Shown: piece after piece, positions 10,041 through 21,270 of the stretch
Layout: each line of letters starts with the position of its first letter
Numbering within the stretch: the stretch's first letter is position 1
Assembly: GCA_030704615.1 (NCBI GenBank)
Contig: CM060733.1
Span: 70,866,001 to 70,930,000, forward strand
Length of the DNA: 64,000 bases
Origin: Takakia lepidozioides
Taxonomy: Eukaryota; Streptophyta; Takakiopsida; Takakiales; Takakiaceae
Direction: 5' to 3'
Program-made: the position numbers and the translations under genes
Notes under the pieces: generated by a model
Seen by the model: the letters and a program-made list of their open reading frames with translations, nothing else
Database searches by the model: none
Told to the model about the DNA's origin: nothing

Positions 10041-12091
10041 ATGGTTTTCAAACTGAAGCGCGTGATCCAGCGCGGCAACAAGGGTACCAAGGCCGACAGC
10101 AACAATGATGCGGCATGGTCAGCTTCAGCGCCTGGAACTTCTGCATCATCAACGCCAGCAATGGTCACTCCACAGACAGCGGCCAGCAAACCTAGCACAA
10201 ATGCAGGGGTTGTTCGAGGACCGGTTGTGCCGGTGTCTCGAACCACGGTTCCAGCCGTTCTCGCTGTCCCAGCACAACGCTTTGCGAAAGAAAAGACTGC
10301 CAATGGCAGCTTTGAGCCGTTGCCATCATTTAGAGATGTACCAAGCTCGGATAGACAGAATCTTTTCATTAGGAAACTTAATCTGTGCTGCTACATTTTC
10401 GACTTCACAGACCTTTCTAAGAACGTAAAAGAGAAGGAAATCAAGCGGCAAACCCTACTGGAGTTGGTGGACTATGTGACCTCAGGAACGGGCAAGTTCA
10501 CTGAAGCAGTGTTTGAAGACATCACTAAAATGCTGGTGACTAATCTCTTCCGCACCTTGCCCCCCTCCTCTCATGAAAACACAGGCTCTGACAACTTTGA
10601 TCCAGAAGAGGAAGAGCCAACTATGGAACCTGCTTGGCCACATTTGCAAATTGTTTATGAGTTTCTGTTACGGTATGTTGTCTCATCTGAAACAGATGCA
10701 AAGTTTGCAAAGAGATACATTGATCATTCATTTGTGCTCAGATTACTAGACCTTTTTGACTCTGAGGATCCAAGGGAACGAGAGTACTTAAAAACTATAT
10801 TGCACCGCATTTATGGCAAGTTCATGGTTCACCGCCCCTTCATCCGGAAGGCTATCAACAACATCTTCTATCGGTTTATTTTTGAGACTGAAAAGCACAA
10901 TGGCATAGCTGAGCTGTTGGAGATTCTGGGCAGCATCATCAACGGATTTGCTTTACCTTTGAAAGAGGAGCACAAGCTGTTTCTAGTGCGGGCACTGATT
11001 CCTTTGCACAAGCCAAAATGTGTGTCCATGTATCATCAACAGCTTTCTTATTGTATAATTCAATTTGTGGAGAAGGACTTCAAATTGGCAGACACTGTAG
11101 TCAGGGGCCTGCTGAAGTACTGGCCTGTCATAAACAGTCAAAAGGAGGTTCTGTTCCTGGGAGAGTTGGAGGAAGTCTTGGAGGCCACCCAAGCTGCTGA
11201 GTTTCAGCGCTGCATGGTCCCTCTGTTTCGACAAATTGGTCGCTGTCTCAATAGTTCACATTTTCAGGTGAGTGCTTTGCCTCTGTGCTGCCCTCTCGGT
11301 AGTTAGGCATCCATTTGATGGCTATGATAGGTACTCTTGCAGCTATTCATAGTCCGGTGTTGTACTGGGCTCAATCAAATGTTGGTTGTGTCTATCTCAT
11401 AGTAAAGGTCGTATCAGACTAGGGTACGCAGAACTGGTCATTGAGAACCCAATCTAAAGACAAATGTGTGTCAATTGGTTCGTCTCAAGGAGGTCATACC
11501 TTCTTGGGTTTGGGTATAGCAGTGCATGTTGGGTGTTTGAACTTCGAATAAAAGCCCTTCCTTTCTTTCTCTTCCTTTCTCTGCTTAAACACAGAGTAAA
11601 TCAAACTGGGAACAGCGACTTTTATGGTCATCCGCCTTGCCATCCATCAACATGGGGGTTGCTGTCAATTTGCTCAGGTGGCAGAGCGTGCATTGTTTTT
11701 GTGGAACAACGACCACATTGTGAGCCTGGTGGCACAGAACCGGAAGGTGGTGCTACCCTTGATCTTCACATCGCTGGAGAGGAATACTCGCAGCCATTGG
11801 AACCAGGCAGTGCATGGGCTTACTCTCAATGTGCGCAAAATGTTTCTGGAGATGGACCAGGAGCTCTTCCAGGAATGTCAGCGGAAATTCCAGGACGATG
11901 AGGCTAAGGCTAAGGGACTTGAAGAGAAGCGTGAAGTTATATGGAAGCGTCTTGAAGCTGCTGCTGCCACACACAATAACACCAATAGTATTGCTACTTC
12001 TGACGGCTTGTTGGGCACACCGGCTGCATTGAATAATAACGTGGGGAGTGGGCTTCCACTGCAAGGCCAGAGGGCTGTAGTGGGAAGCTAG
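10041..12091 (+). CDS. PP2A regulatory subunit B56 (B-prime) family
   Basis: Two exons: 10041-11267 and 11678-12091, with a phase-0 intron bounded by cag/gtgagt and ctcag/GTG. The spliced product is 546 residues; the family is usually about 450-600. The N-terminus is a basic, Ala/Thr/Ser-rich tail. The B56 HEAT-like domain starts near residue 92 ([16 protein letters not shown]) and holds the family blocks [34 protein letters not shown] and [12 protein letters not shown]. It also holds [16 protein letters not shown], formed exactly across the splice junction. B56 subunits direct the PP2A catalytic core to phosphoprotein substrates in cytosol and nucleus. No internal stop or frameshift is seen, unlike almost everything around it, so it is probably functional. 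The start is the first ATG of the open frame; a shorter start is possible. Confidence 0.95.
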
Positions 12092-13500
12092 CTTTCTAGT
12101 CTAGGCAATGTGCACGGGCTGTGCCAGTGCATAGAGAGACATTGTCAATTTAGTCAAAGGGAGCTCGTTGTTGTTGCGCTTCCCAACCTCTTCTCCTTCC
12201 CCCCCCTAGAAATTGTGGGGATTCTGCCTGGCTTTGGGCCGAAAGATTGACAAGGTGTGCATCGTTCTCTCTTATGGGTGATGGCAGACGCAGGTCAAAT
12301 GTGGACTGCAAATTATAAAGCATACAGCGGGGTTTCCAGTCTGGGAAATGAAGGGGAACTGGGGGTGGAAGGGTCAGGAGTGGAGAGGGTTTGTGCAAGG
12401 AGGCCTACAAATTTCATATGTGGTATTCTGTCGAAGTTGTCTGTTTCCTTTTTTCTTCCTCCTCTATTTGGGGGCAGGGCACCCAGGAGTTTGAGCTGGG
12501 GCGAGGAGGGCTGGGTAGATTGGTTGTTGACTTTGTTTGGGCAGCTTGTCTGCTTTCATTGTTTGGTGTAAAGAGACAGCCTGGTCTTGGTCCCTCCGAG
12601 GCTCTATCACGTATGCCTTTTCATATCAATGGACTAATGGGGCCATGAGGGAGAGAGAGAGAGGGAGAGGGAGGGGAGGTGGTTGGTTGGACCAATGTTC
12701 TTAACTAGGAGATGAGAGGCCCCTCCTGTCACAACATTCTCTGATATGTCCAAGAAATTGCTTGCAAGTAAGCTATGGCTCATAGAGTGTTGTAAGGGTG
12801 CAGTGCTAGCCTGCCAGGTCACCAGGGGGAGGATTCTGAGAACTGGGAGTATATAGGGACTCATCTCTGCCATGGAAGCGTTTGCACTGCATCAGTGTGG
12901 AAGGAGAGGGAGACAAGTTGGTTTTGGTGCACAGGTGAAGTTATACTTATTGCTAGTTGAGCATGCCTTGATTGGTGCAAACTTTACTGGCCAATCAAGC
13001 TATCACTGATGTCTTCCATCTGATGCAGAGGACCTTTGCTTTTCTGTATTTCCCTCTTCTGTAAGGACTCATGTCTCCTCTCTTTTGGAGGTCTGGGTTG
13101 CTCATATTTTATCCTGGCTAGGTTGCCTTCTGTAATGACGGTCAAATTTTTTGTTTGATCTTTCTCTGTGGCTTAAGTATATTTTGGCTCTCTATGAGCA
13201 TTGAAAACTTTTCTTCTCAAAAGGCAGGAATTTCTCTGGCATGAATACGATGTTTCCCATGATTACATGGTTTACGTTTTCTACTTTCCATCTGTTGTTC
13301 TGAATCCGTCTTCACCATATCCTTGTGTGGCTTTGCTTTGTCGGGCTCTGCAGGAAGGTAAAGACTGTGCATTGCCGCTACTGTTTCCACTTGCAACAAT
13401 TGACCATCTACTCCAGCTGATTTCTTTTAGCTAATTGATCCCTCAGCCTGAACCTGAACATGAATCTGGACCTCTATCCCTGGTCCCTCAGCTATCCCTG
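12092..13500. other. 3' flank of B56 gene, no further gene recognised
   Basis: Probably contains the 3' UTR. There is a purine-rich (ga)n stretch at 12646-12681. ORFs to about 100 codons occur on both strands without motif support. T-rich stretches near 13140-13160 could be transcript-end signals, but I cannot assign one. Confidence 0.4.
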
Positions 13501-13599
13501 CCCGTGTACAGATCATGAATACATCCCTCAGCCTTGCTGCTAGCAGCTGATAGTGACGGCGTGAAGTTCTTCCAGAAAACACCCCAACCTAGGACTTAA

Positions 13600-14320
13600 C
13601 AGTAGTTCCAATTCTGAATTGCAACTGCTTCTCTATGTAGTCGAACAAGCACTCACCTTTTAGTCTCCATTGTCCCCCCAGTGACTGGGGTTGGAAAGTG
13701 TTCATCCCAAAGCTTCTCTTCATCTTGTTATCTATTTTTGGGTACTTTCCTGCTGCCACATCAGCAGTAACTTGTCAAAGTCACTCCAAACCACCCCACA
13801 TCCACCCAACGAGCTAACTTACAGCATTCAATATGTAAATTGAGGGTTGGGTCTGAGAAGAGGGAAAAATAGGCTGAAATAGGTCGAAGAAGAAGGTGCC
13901 CTCACCACATTGTCTTCGACCTTGTGTCATGACCCATGGAGGATTTCACTGACCATGCACCCAAGAGGACCTCTTGTGTGTGCAAGGTGTGTGTTGCTTC
14001 CATAGGGAATTGTAGGCAATCTGGAGCTTGAAATCCGGCCCCCTTGGATGAATTTGGACCCACACTGCTCCCTGATCTTTCAGCTATCCATGCCTCTGCA
14101 CAAATCATGCATACATCCTTGCCTTGATGCTAGCAACTGACGATAACACTCTAGAATTGTTCCAGCAAACACCCCAACCCTACTTATCACACTAATTCCT
14201 ATGCTAACTTGCGTCTGCTTCCAACAGGCATTCACATTTTTGCCTGGATTGTTCCACCATTGACTGGGGTCGGAACCGTATTCATTCCAGAGCTTCTCCA
14301 CATCTCTATTATCTGTTTTT
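13600..14320 (-). pseudogene. PDF-motif fragment (most 3' module of the array)
   Basis: Minus strand 14301-14230 reads EKLWNEYGSDPSQWWNNPGK, the first half of a PDF motif. About 200 bp further on, 14047-13995 reads the second half (GPDFKLQ, then SLWKQ) in another frame. A further weaker first-half copy lies at 13700-13660. Between them is a phrase giving APSSSTYFSLF that also occurs near 15710, 15800 and 19830. PDF motifs are the ssDNA-binding segments of organellar OSB proteins. Confidence 0.55.
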
Positions 14321-14542
14321 CAATACTTTCCTGTCAACCACATTGGCAGTAACATGTCAAAATCACTCCTACACCACCATAGATCCACCAACGAGCTAAC
14401 TTGTAGAATTCAACATGAAAATTTAGGGATGACTCTGATAGCAGGGGAAAACAAGATGAAATATGTTGAAGAAGGTACCTACATTAGCAGTGGCCTTGTT
14501 CTATCAATTGTGCTGCTGCCATTGCTGTTTCCAGTTGACCAT

Positions 14543-15307
14543 CTACCCACTTGTAGCCGTTGTGCAATTGAAGAAGGTGCCCCCCCTTCCCCCATCATTT
14601 GATGGTTCAGCCATAGTGTTGAAAGCTCCCTTCGTATCCTTAATGCACCTACATTTGGCATAGACGTCCATCAGGGGAGTATTCAGGATGACATCTGGTA
14701 CAATTCCAGCTTTGATGATGTCACCATGGACCTCTTTCCCCTTTTCCAGAGGTCCTAGGCTTGCACACGCATTGCAAACATGCGGAAGCGTGATGTGGTT
14801 GGGCTTCACCCCTTTGCGCAACATTTGCTCATAGGTTGCCAAAGCATTCCTACCACACCCATGTTTGGTAAATCCTGCCAACATTATATTCCACATGATC
14901 AAAGATTGCTGAGGCATTCTGTAGAAATCTTGGCAAGCATCCATGATGCTCCCGCACTTAACATACATATTGACAAGGGTGTTGAGTAGAAAAAACATTT
15001 GGCATGAATCCACTTTGGATAATGTGAGTGTGCACCTGATTCCAGCTTCCAGACCTAGAGCCTTTGTCAGTCTGCCTGCCTCACAAAGCATCTTCACATG
15101 CCCCGCGGAAAAGGCATTGTGGACTCCCTCTCTTGATCCTCTTTCAGAGGCTGCGGTCATGGTTGAGGACGTGCCTGATTTTATCAACTGTGCCGCTGCA
15201 GCTATTGCCTTTAGTTGTACATCTACCCATTTAGGTTTCTTGTAGCTATTGATCCACATGGAATCACAGGTAATCTGGAGCTTGAAGTCCGGCCCTCTTG
15301 GACCCAC
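14543..15307 (-). pseudogene. PDF second half plus PPR repeats (longest open copy)
   Basis: 254 codons open on the minus strand, starting GPRGPDFKLQ, then a typical PDF continuation (MWINSYKKPKWVDVQLK), an Ala-rich linker and about four PPR units: NTLVNMYVKCGSIMDACQ, LIMWNIMLAGFTKHGCGRNA, YEQMLRKGVKPNHIT and a KCRCIKDTKGAFNTM unit. PPR proteins bind organellar RNA. Too few repeats remain for a normal PPR protein and no C-terminal E or DYW domain is present. The best-preserved module of the array. Confidence 0.65.
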
Positions 15308-15456
15308 ACTCTATCATTTCTCCTTTAGCTATCCATGCCTCTACACAAATCATGCATTCATCTTTGCCCTTGCTGCTAGCAGCTGACAATGACAACCTAG
15401 GAAACACCCAATCACACTAGTTCCTATGTTGAATTGCGTCTGCTACTCTCTGTCAT

Positions 15457-15960
15457 CTAGTAGGCATTCAACTTTTTGCCTCGGTTGTTCCACCATTCAC
15501 TGGGGTCAACAAAGTATTCATTCCACACCTTCTCCTCATCTCTGTTATCTGTTTTGGATACTTTCCTACTGCCACATCGGCAGATACTTGTCATAGTCAT
15601 TTCAAACCACCACAGATCCTCCCAACGAGCTAACTTGCAGAATTCAATATGCATCTCAGGGCCGAGTCTAATGAGAGGGCAAAACAGGCTGAAATAGGTC
15701 GAAGAAGAAGGTGCCCTCACCACATTGTCCTTGACAATTCAATATGTAAATTCAGGGCCGAGTCTGATGAGAGGGAAAAACAGGCTGAAATAGGTCGAAG
15801 AAGAAGGTGCCCTCACCACATTCTCCAAGGCCTCCATACCACGCCCCTGCTGCGCACACCCTGCAAGCATCGTGTTCCACGTGATGAAAGATCGTTGAGG
15901 CATTCTATTGAACACTTGGTGAGCATCCATGATGCTCCCGCACATAACATACATGTTGAC
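15457..15960 (-). pseudogene. PPR unit joined to PDF first half
   Basis: 15954-15840 encodes a PPR unit (YVMCGSIMDAHQVFNRMPQR, then MLAGCAQQGRGMEALE). A VVRAPSSSTYFSLF stretch follows, present twice in tandem (15840-15740 and 15723-15650). Then comes CKLARWEDLWWFE and the PDF first half EKVWNEYFVDPSEWWNNRGK ending near 15460. The PDF second half follows 160 bp later at 15307. The order PPR, linker, PDF, PPR argues that the modules are part of one repeating gene unit rather than chance neighbours. Confidence 0.6.
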
Positions 15961-16600
15961 AAGGGTGTTGACTAGAAAAATATTTGGTGTGCACTTTGGA
16001 TAATGTGAGTGTGCACCTGCTTTCTAGCTTCACTTGGCCTTTCATCTTGATGCACTTATGCAAGAGACAGACATACGTATCTGAATCTGCTGAAATGCCT
16101 CCTTGGTTTAAAGTCAGTAGAGCCTCTTTCAGTCTGCCTGCCTCACAAAGCATCTTCACATGCCCATAAGTGCCAGAAGAGGCATTGTGGACTCCCTCTC
16201 TTGATCCTCTTCCAGAAGTTGTGGTCATGGTTGAGGTGCCTGACTTTATCAACTGTGCCGCTGCAGCTGCTGCCTTTGGCGATGCAACCATGCACCTCTT
16301 TGCATCTGGTAATCTGACAGGCATTCACTTTGGTACAATCCTAGCTTTGAAGATGTCGCCATGTGGACCTCTTTCCCCTTTTCCAAAGCTGCCAGGACAG
16401 TGTTCAGATTGACATTTGGTACAATTCCAACTTTGATGATATCCCCATGCACCTCTTTGCCTTCTCCAGGCCAGCTGCTAGGCTTGCACAAGCATTGCAA
16501 ATGCACACAAACATGATGTGCTTCCATTGCTCATAGGTCTCCAAAGCCTCCATTCCACATCCCTGATGTGCATACCCTGCAAGCACATCATATCACACTC
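15960..16600 (-). pseudogene. PPR N-terminal linker and partial repeats
   Basis: Contains the QLIKSGTSTMT and GSREGVHNASSGTYGHVKML linker (near 16250-16150) and an LLHKCIKMKG PPR unit (near 16060-16020). Upstream at 16590-16350 are fragments of MEALETYEQ and GKEVHGDI units in several frames. Clearly decayed. Confidence 0.5.
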
Positions 16601-17333
16601 CACGACACCACATGTCATTCAGCCATAGTGTCGAACACTCCCTTTGCATCCTAGATGCACCCACATTTTGCAAACATGTTCACCAGGGTATTGTTCAGAA
16701 TGTCATCTGGTACAATTCCAGCTCTGAAGATGTCGCCATGCACATCTTTCCCCATTTCCAAAGCTGCCAGGGCAGTGTTCAGATTGACATTTGGCACAAT
16801 TCCAGCTTTGATGATATCCCCATGCACCTCTTGCCCTTCTCCACGGCTGCCAGGCTTGCACAAGCATTGCAAATGCACACAAACATGATGTGCTTCCCCC
16901 ATCATTTGCTCATAGGTCTCCAAAGCCTCCATCCCACGTCCCTGCCGTGCATACCCTGCAAGCATCGCACTCCACGACACCACATCTCGTTCAGCCATAG
17001 TGTTGAACACTCCCTTTGCATCCTAGATGCACCCACATTTTGCAAACATGTTCACCAGGGTTTTGTTCAGAATGACATCTGGTACAATTCCAGCTCTGAA
17101 GATGTCGCCATGGACATCTTTCCCCATTTCCAAAGCTGCCAGGGCAGTGTTCAGATTGACATTTGGCACAATTCCAGCTTTGATGATATCCCCATGCACC
17201 TCTTGCCCTTCTCCAGGGCTGCCAGGCTTGCACAAGCATTGCAAATGCACACAAACATGATGTGCTTCCCCCATCATTTGCTCATAGGTCTCCAAAGCCT
17301 CCATCCCACGTCCCTGTTGTGCATACCCTGCAA
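16590..17333 (-). repeat. 372-bp direct duplication of PPR units
   Basis: 16590-16961 and 16962-17333 are near-identical tandem copies; the marker gcaaacatgttcaccaggg starts at 16670 and again at 17042. A third, more diverged copy begins at 17334. The unit equals 124 codons, about 3.5 PPR repeats, and keeps the minus-strand frame. It encodes VNMFAKCGCI, MLAGYARQGRGMEALETYEQM, and IIKAGIVPNVNLNTALAALE phrases. The long plus-strand ORF 16612-17661 is its shadow. Confidence 0.8.
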
Positions 17334-18150
17334 GCATCGCACTCCACAACACCACATCTTGTTTAGCCATAGTGTCGAGAACTCCCTTTGCATCCTCAAT
17401 GCATCCACATTTAGCATACATGTGCTGGTCAGGGCAGTGTTCAGAATGACATCCGGTGCAATTCCAGCTTTGACCGATGTCACCATGGACCTCGTTCCCC
17501 TTTTCCAGGCTTGCACACACATTGCAAACACATACAAACACGATGTGGTTGGGCTTCACCCCTTCGCGCATCATTTGCTCACAGGTCTCCAAAGCATTCG
17601 TACCACGCCCATGCTTGGTAATCCTGCCAACATTATATTCCACGTGATTAAAGATTGTTGAGGCATTATGTGTTGAACACTTGGTGATCATCCATGATGC
17701 TCCCCTTAACATACATGTTGACAAGGTTGTTGAGTAGAAAAACGTTCGGCGTGAATCCACTTTGGACAATGTGAGTGTGCACCTGCTTTCCAACTTCTAG
17801 GCCTTTCATCTTGATGCACTTATGCAAGAGACACACATACGTATCTACATCTGCTGAAATGCCTCTGTTTAAAATCTGTAGAGCCTCTTTCAGTCTGCCT
17901 GCCTCATAAAGCATCTTCACATGCCCATAGGTGCCAGAAGAGGCATTGTGGACTCCCTCTCTTGATCCTCTTCCAGAAGCTGTGGTCATGGGTGAGGTGC
18001 CTGATTTTATCAACTGTGCCGCTACAACTGCCGCTTCCAGCTGACCATGTACCCGTGGAGGTTTCTTGTAGCTATCCTTCCACAGGGATCCATATCTGGA
18101 GATTGAAATCTGACCCTCTTGGATGAATATGGACCCACACTCTATCCTGC
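17023..18150 (-). pseudogene. PPR-repeat copy with PDF second half upstream
   Basis: From 18145 (weak PDF second half: GSDFNLQ-like) through the QLIKSGTSPMT linker at 18013 and KCIKMKGLEVGKQVHTHIVQSG at 17820, into about six PPR units down to 17023. The longest open piece is 256 codons (17793-17023). The frame breaks near 17700. No PDF first half was found upstream, where unrelated DNA (18335-18835) is inserted. Confidence 0.6.
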
Positions 18151-18334
18151 TCCTTCAGCTATCACTGCCTTTGCACAAATCATGCATACATCCTTGTCTT
18201 GTTGCCAATGCGATCATCGCACTCCACGACACCACATCTCGTTGAGCCACAGTCGAACACTACCTTCGCATCTTCAATGCTCCCGCATTCAGGATACATG
18301 TCCACCAGGGCAGTGTTCAGAACGACAAACCCTA

Positions 18335-18835
18335 CAAGCTGGACCATGGACCTTCCATGTCACTTCCAGGTGGAGGCAGTACATATTAAAATATTTATTC
18401 CCCCAAGGCCACATTCTCTTTACCTATTCTTGTGAAACACACGTGAGCAAATGTGGCCCCGAATCACGGGTGCAATCAATGCGCAGTGGTTCATGGAGTC
18501 GTTGAGTCGACTACATATTCACTTTAATGTATAAATATCTTTATTCCATTAATCAAATTATGAATGAAAATTTCTAGTCGCATGTGCAGTAATTAGAACC
18601 ACTTGTAATTTCCGTTTTTTCAAATTTTATGTATTTCTGTAATTAATTAAATAGCCCGGATTTTTGCTACGACTCCGGAGTCGTTGACCCCACTTCTGCC
18701 CGCCGTCTGAAATGCCCCCGTGGGCCCACATTGTCCGTTTCGACTCTCCAATAGTCCCGCTTACTGCCAAGTGGTTCCCGGAGTGGTTGGTGGACACCCA
18801 GTCGATTCGGAAAAGACACGAATGCTTCTAGTGGT
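18335..18835. other. AT-rich insertion splitting the PPR array
   Basis: PPR-like sequence stops near 18330 (gtgttcagaacgaca) and resumes near 18838 (gaacacttggtgagcatccatg). The roughly 500 bp between lack PPR similarity, are AT-rich in the middle, and hold a perfect 16-bp palindrome ACGACTCCGGAGTCGT at 18669-18684. A related ggagtcgttgagtcgac lies at 18495. I could not define terminal repeats or a target duplication. Confidence 0.4.
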
Positions 18836-18837
18836 TG

Positions 18838-20010
18838 AACACTTGGTGAGCATCCATGATGCTCCCGCACTTAACATACATGTTAACAAGGGTGTTGAGT
18901 AGAAAAACTTTTGGCTAAATCCACTCTGGATAATGTGAGTGTGCATCTGCTTTCCAGCTCCAAGGCCTTTCATCTTGATGCACTTATGCAAGAGACAAAC
19001 ATACGTATCTGAATCTGCTGAAATGCCTCCTTGGTTTAAAGTCCGTAGAACCTATTCCAGTCTTCCTGCCTCACAAAGCATCTTCACATGCACAGAAGTG
19101 CCAGAAGAGGCATTGTGGACTCCCTCTCTTGATCCTCTTCCAGAAGCTATGGTCATGGTTGAGGTGCCTGATTTTATCAACTGTGCCGCTGCAGCTGCTG
19201 CCTTTAGTTGACCATCTACACATGCAGGTTTCTTGTAGCTATTGATCCACATGGAATCAATACGTAATCTTGTGCTTGAAATTTGGCCCTCTTGGATGAA
19301 TCTGGACCCACACTCTATCTCTTCTCCTTCAGCATCCATGCCTTTGCACAAATCATGCATTCATCTTTTGCCCTTGCTACTAGCAGCTGACAATGACAGC
19401 CTAGATTTGTTCTAGGAAACACCTAATCACACTAGTTCCTATGCCGAATTGCGTCTGCTACTCTCTATCATCTACCAGACATTCAACTTTTTGCCTCGGT
19501 TGTCCCACCATTGACTAGGGTCAGAATTCAACATGGAAATTTAGGGCTGATCATGAATACATCCTTTTGCATTCAACTTTTTGCCGCGGTTGTCCCACCA
19601 TTGACTGGGGTCAGAATTCAACATGGAAATTTAGGGCTGATCATGAATACATCCTCAGCCTTGCTGCTAACAGCTGACACTGACAGCGTGAAATTCTTCC
19701 AGCAAACACCCCAACCCTACTTATTACAGTAGCACCCAACGAGCTAACTTACAGAATTTGATATGCGTCTCAAGGCCGAGTCTGATGAGAGGGAAAAACA
19801 GGCTGAAATAGGACGAAGAAGCAGGTACCCTCACCACATTGTCCTTGACCTTGTGCCATGACCCATGGAGGATTTGACTGACCATCAACCCAAAAGGACC
19901 TCTTGTGTGTTGCTTGTGTCTGTAGTCCGGTAATGTCGGATTGGTATATGAGAACCACCACGGTGCAACTGAGCAGGCAGAGATTGAAACACGGCCTGCT
20001 AAGACCAAGC
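18838..20010 (-). pseudogene. Most 5' PDF-PPR module
   Basis: On the minus strand: 19960-19720 encodes the SSSYFSLFFPLIRLG stretch. Two tandem copies of a 90-bp unit (near 19500-19560 and 19585-19650) each carry the reverse of the PDF tryptophan motif. The PDF second half lies near 19300-19220 (MWINSYKKPACVDGQLK). The QLIKSGT/GSREGVHNA linker is at 19190-19100 and one PPR unit (KCIKMKGLGAGKQMHTHIIQSG) at 18990-18920. Decayed as in its neighbours. Confidence 0.55.
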
Positions 20011-20139
20011 TGACTCTCCCAAGAACCTTGTAAACATCAAGAAGAATACCAAATAATGGTCCTAACAGGAGCCAAGAGCATTTGCAGGATGGACAAACTT
20101 CTTCACATCGTACAATAAGCTGCTACCCATGTTCTCTAA

Positions 20140-20400
20140 AAATATATATATTAAAATTATAATTAATAAATAAATAAACACTTGGGAACGACAGCTCACA
20201 AATCAGGCCCCTTGATTATAGTGAGAGGAAAAAATAACCTCTCTCAGAGTGACCTCGCCGTGAAGGCTTTCACATCATACACCACCCAAGGGAAGGGGGA
20301 GAAGAACATACCACAGCCATCAAGGTAGCAGGATTTGACCCAGAATCACCTGGGTGGCACTGAGTGCACTATCCAACTGAGCTACCAACTGTTGGTAGCT
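20140..20400 (-). mobile_element. Probable tRNA-derived SINE
   Basis: The reverse strand from about 20400 starts with a tRNA-like head: an A-box match TAGCTCAGTTGG and a B-box-like GGGTCAAATCC about 35 nt later. A non-tRNA body follows, then an AT-rich tail (tttatttatttattaatt) near 20180-20160. The tRNA part lacks a T in the T loop and has a D-stem mismatch, so a working tRNA gene is unlikely. No target duplication was resolved. Confidence 0.5.
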
Positions 20401-20409
20401 TCCTTGGAA

Positions 20410-21270
20410 GGGTGCAAATCTTACTAGGGCTTCGCATTGCTCCGCGCTACTAACGACGAATTCTGAGAATTGCGTTCAATTTACACAAAAAGGGCGGGTC
20501 ATCCCCACGGTGTTCCATACAGACATCCCATATTTCATTGTTCTTTGGAAGAAGAATGGCAGTGTTGCCGAAGCTATCATATCAGGTCTCTGCATTTCAT
20601 TGTTTGATGCAGCTACCCCTATCTGTGCCCGAGAAGTAAGGGGGGTGGAGAATTTTTCCAGGATGTGAAGAATGAAAGAAACCAAGCAAAGCACTTCCCC
20701 GTCTTTCACCCTCATGTTTTTGAGCAGGGAGCCACTACACACTTTCTACTGTACACATGTTGGAGATTGTTATCTATGAAATGATGCAATGAATACGGAA
20801 AGCTGGAGATTTGCAAAACATGGTTTTTTTCGCATGTAACGTGCTACCTGCATATCCTCTAGCAGAGGCGGAAATATTGACCGCATCATTGACAGAATTA
20901 CGGATGTCTCTTTGCCTATCGCCGATGAAACCATGGTTGACTTGCGGATGAGAAAAGGAGGAAAAGAAAAGAACCAGTAATGGAGCCCGGAGAATGTTCC
21001 AGGGTCGCAATTCAATCCAATATGGTGTCTGATTGATCGTGTTGCAAGGGAGCAAGACATTGTCATGGCAACTGCATGGCGCTTATCAAAAGCCTTGGAG
21101 ATTCGGGCATGGGTGCCATTGAATGGCGATTGGGAGAATTGGGTACAACGGGCAACCCACCTGGCCTCCAGAGAAGTGGCGCTGGTAGAGCAGGCACCGT
21201 CTGCCTTGCAACCTGTTGTATGTATGTTAAACCGTAGTGTAAATAACATTAATGTGGTTTGTGTTAATTA
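20410..21270. other. No recognised gene
   Basis: Two overlapping minus-strand ORFs (20774-21249 and 20774-21055) and short plus-strand ORFs occur, none with a motif I recognise. This may hold the 5' end of the CACTA element, but I found no CACTA terminus or GCGACG subterminal repeats here. Confidence 0.35.

Larger units (their letters stand above)
13500..20010 (-). repeat. Tandem array of decayed PDF-motif and PPR modules
   Basis: Marker phrases recur along about 6.5 kb of the minus strand. The first half of an OSB-type PDF motif (DPSEWWNNRGKK-like) appears near 13680, 14265, 15500, 19510 and 19600. The second half (GPDFKLQ...LW) appears near 14030, 15280, 18110 and 19280. A linker QLIKSGT...GSREGVHNA appears near 15160, 16220, 17980 and 19150. 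PPR repeats (VNMYVKCGSIMDA, MLAGYARQGRGMEALETYEQM) lie between them. Only short stretches stay open, so this is either a multi-exon gene family with very diverged splice sites or, more likely, tandem duplicated pseudogenes. Confidence 0.75.

Noticed and set aside
16612-17661. Plus-strand ORF of 349 codons
   Set aside because: It is the complement of the PPR-coding minus strand, and its internal repeat is just the 372-bp duplication.
20330-20400. Functional tRNA gene
   Set aside because: The T loop lacks a base, the D stem has a mismatch and the acceptor arms do not pair well; a SINE head explains it better.
20732-20760. cactacacactttctac as the CACTA 5' terminus
   Set aside because: No matching inverted copy at the 3' side and no adjacent subterminal repeats, so it is probably chance.
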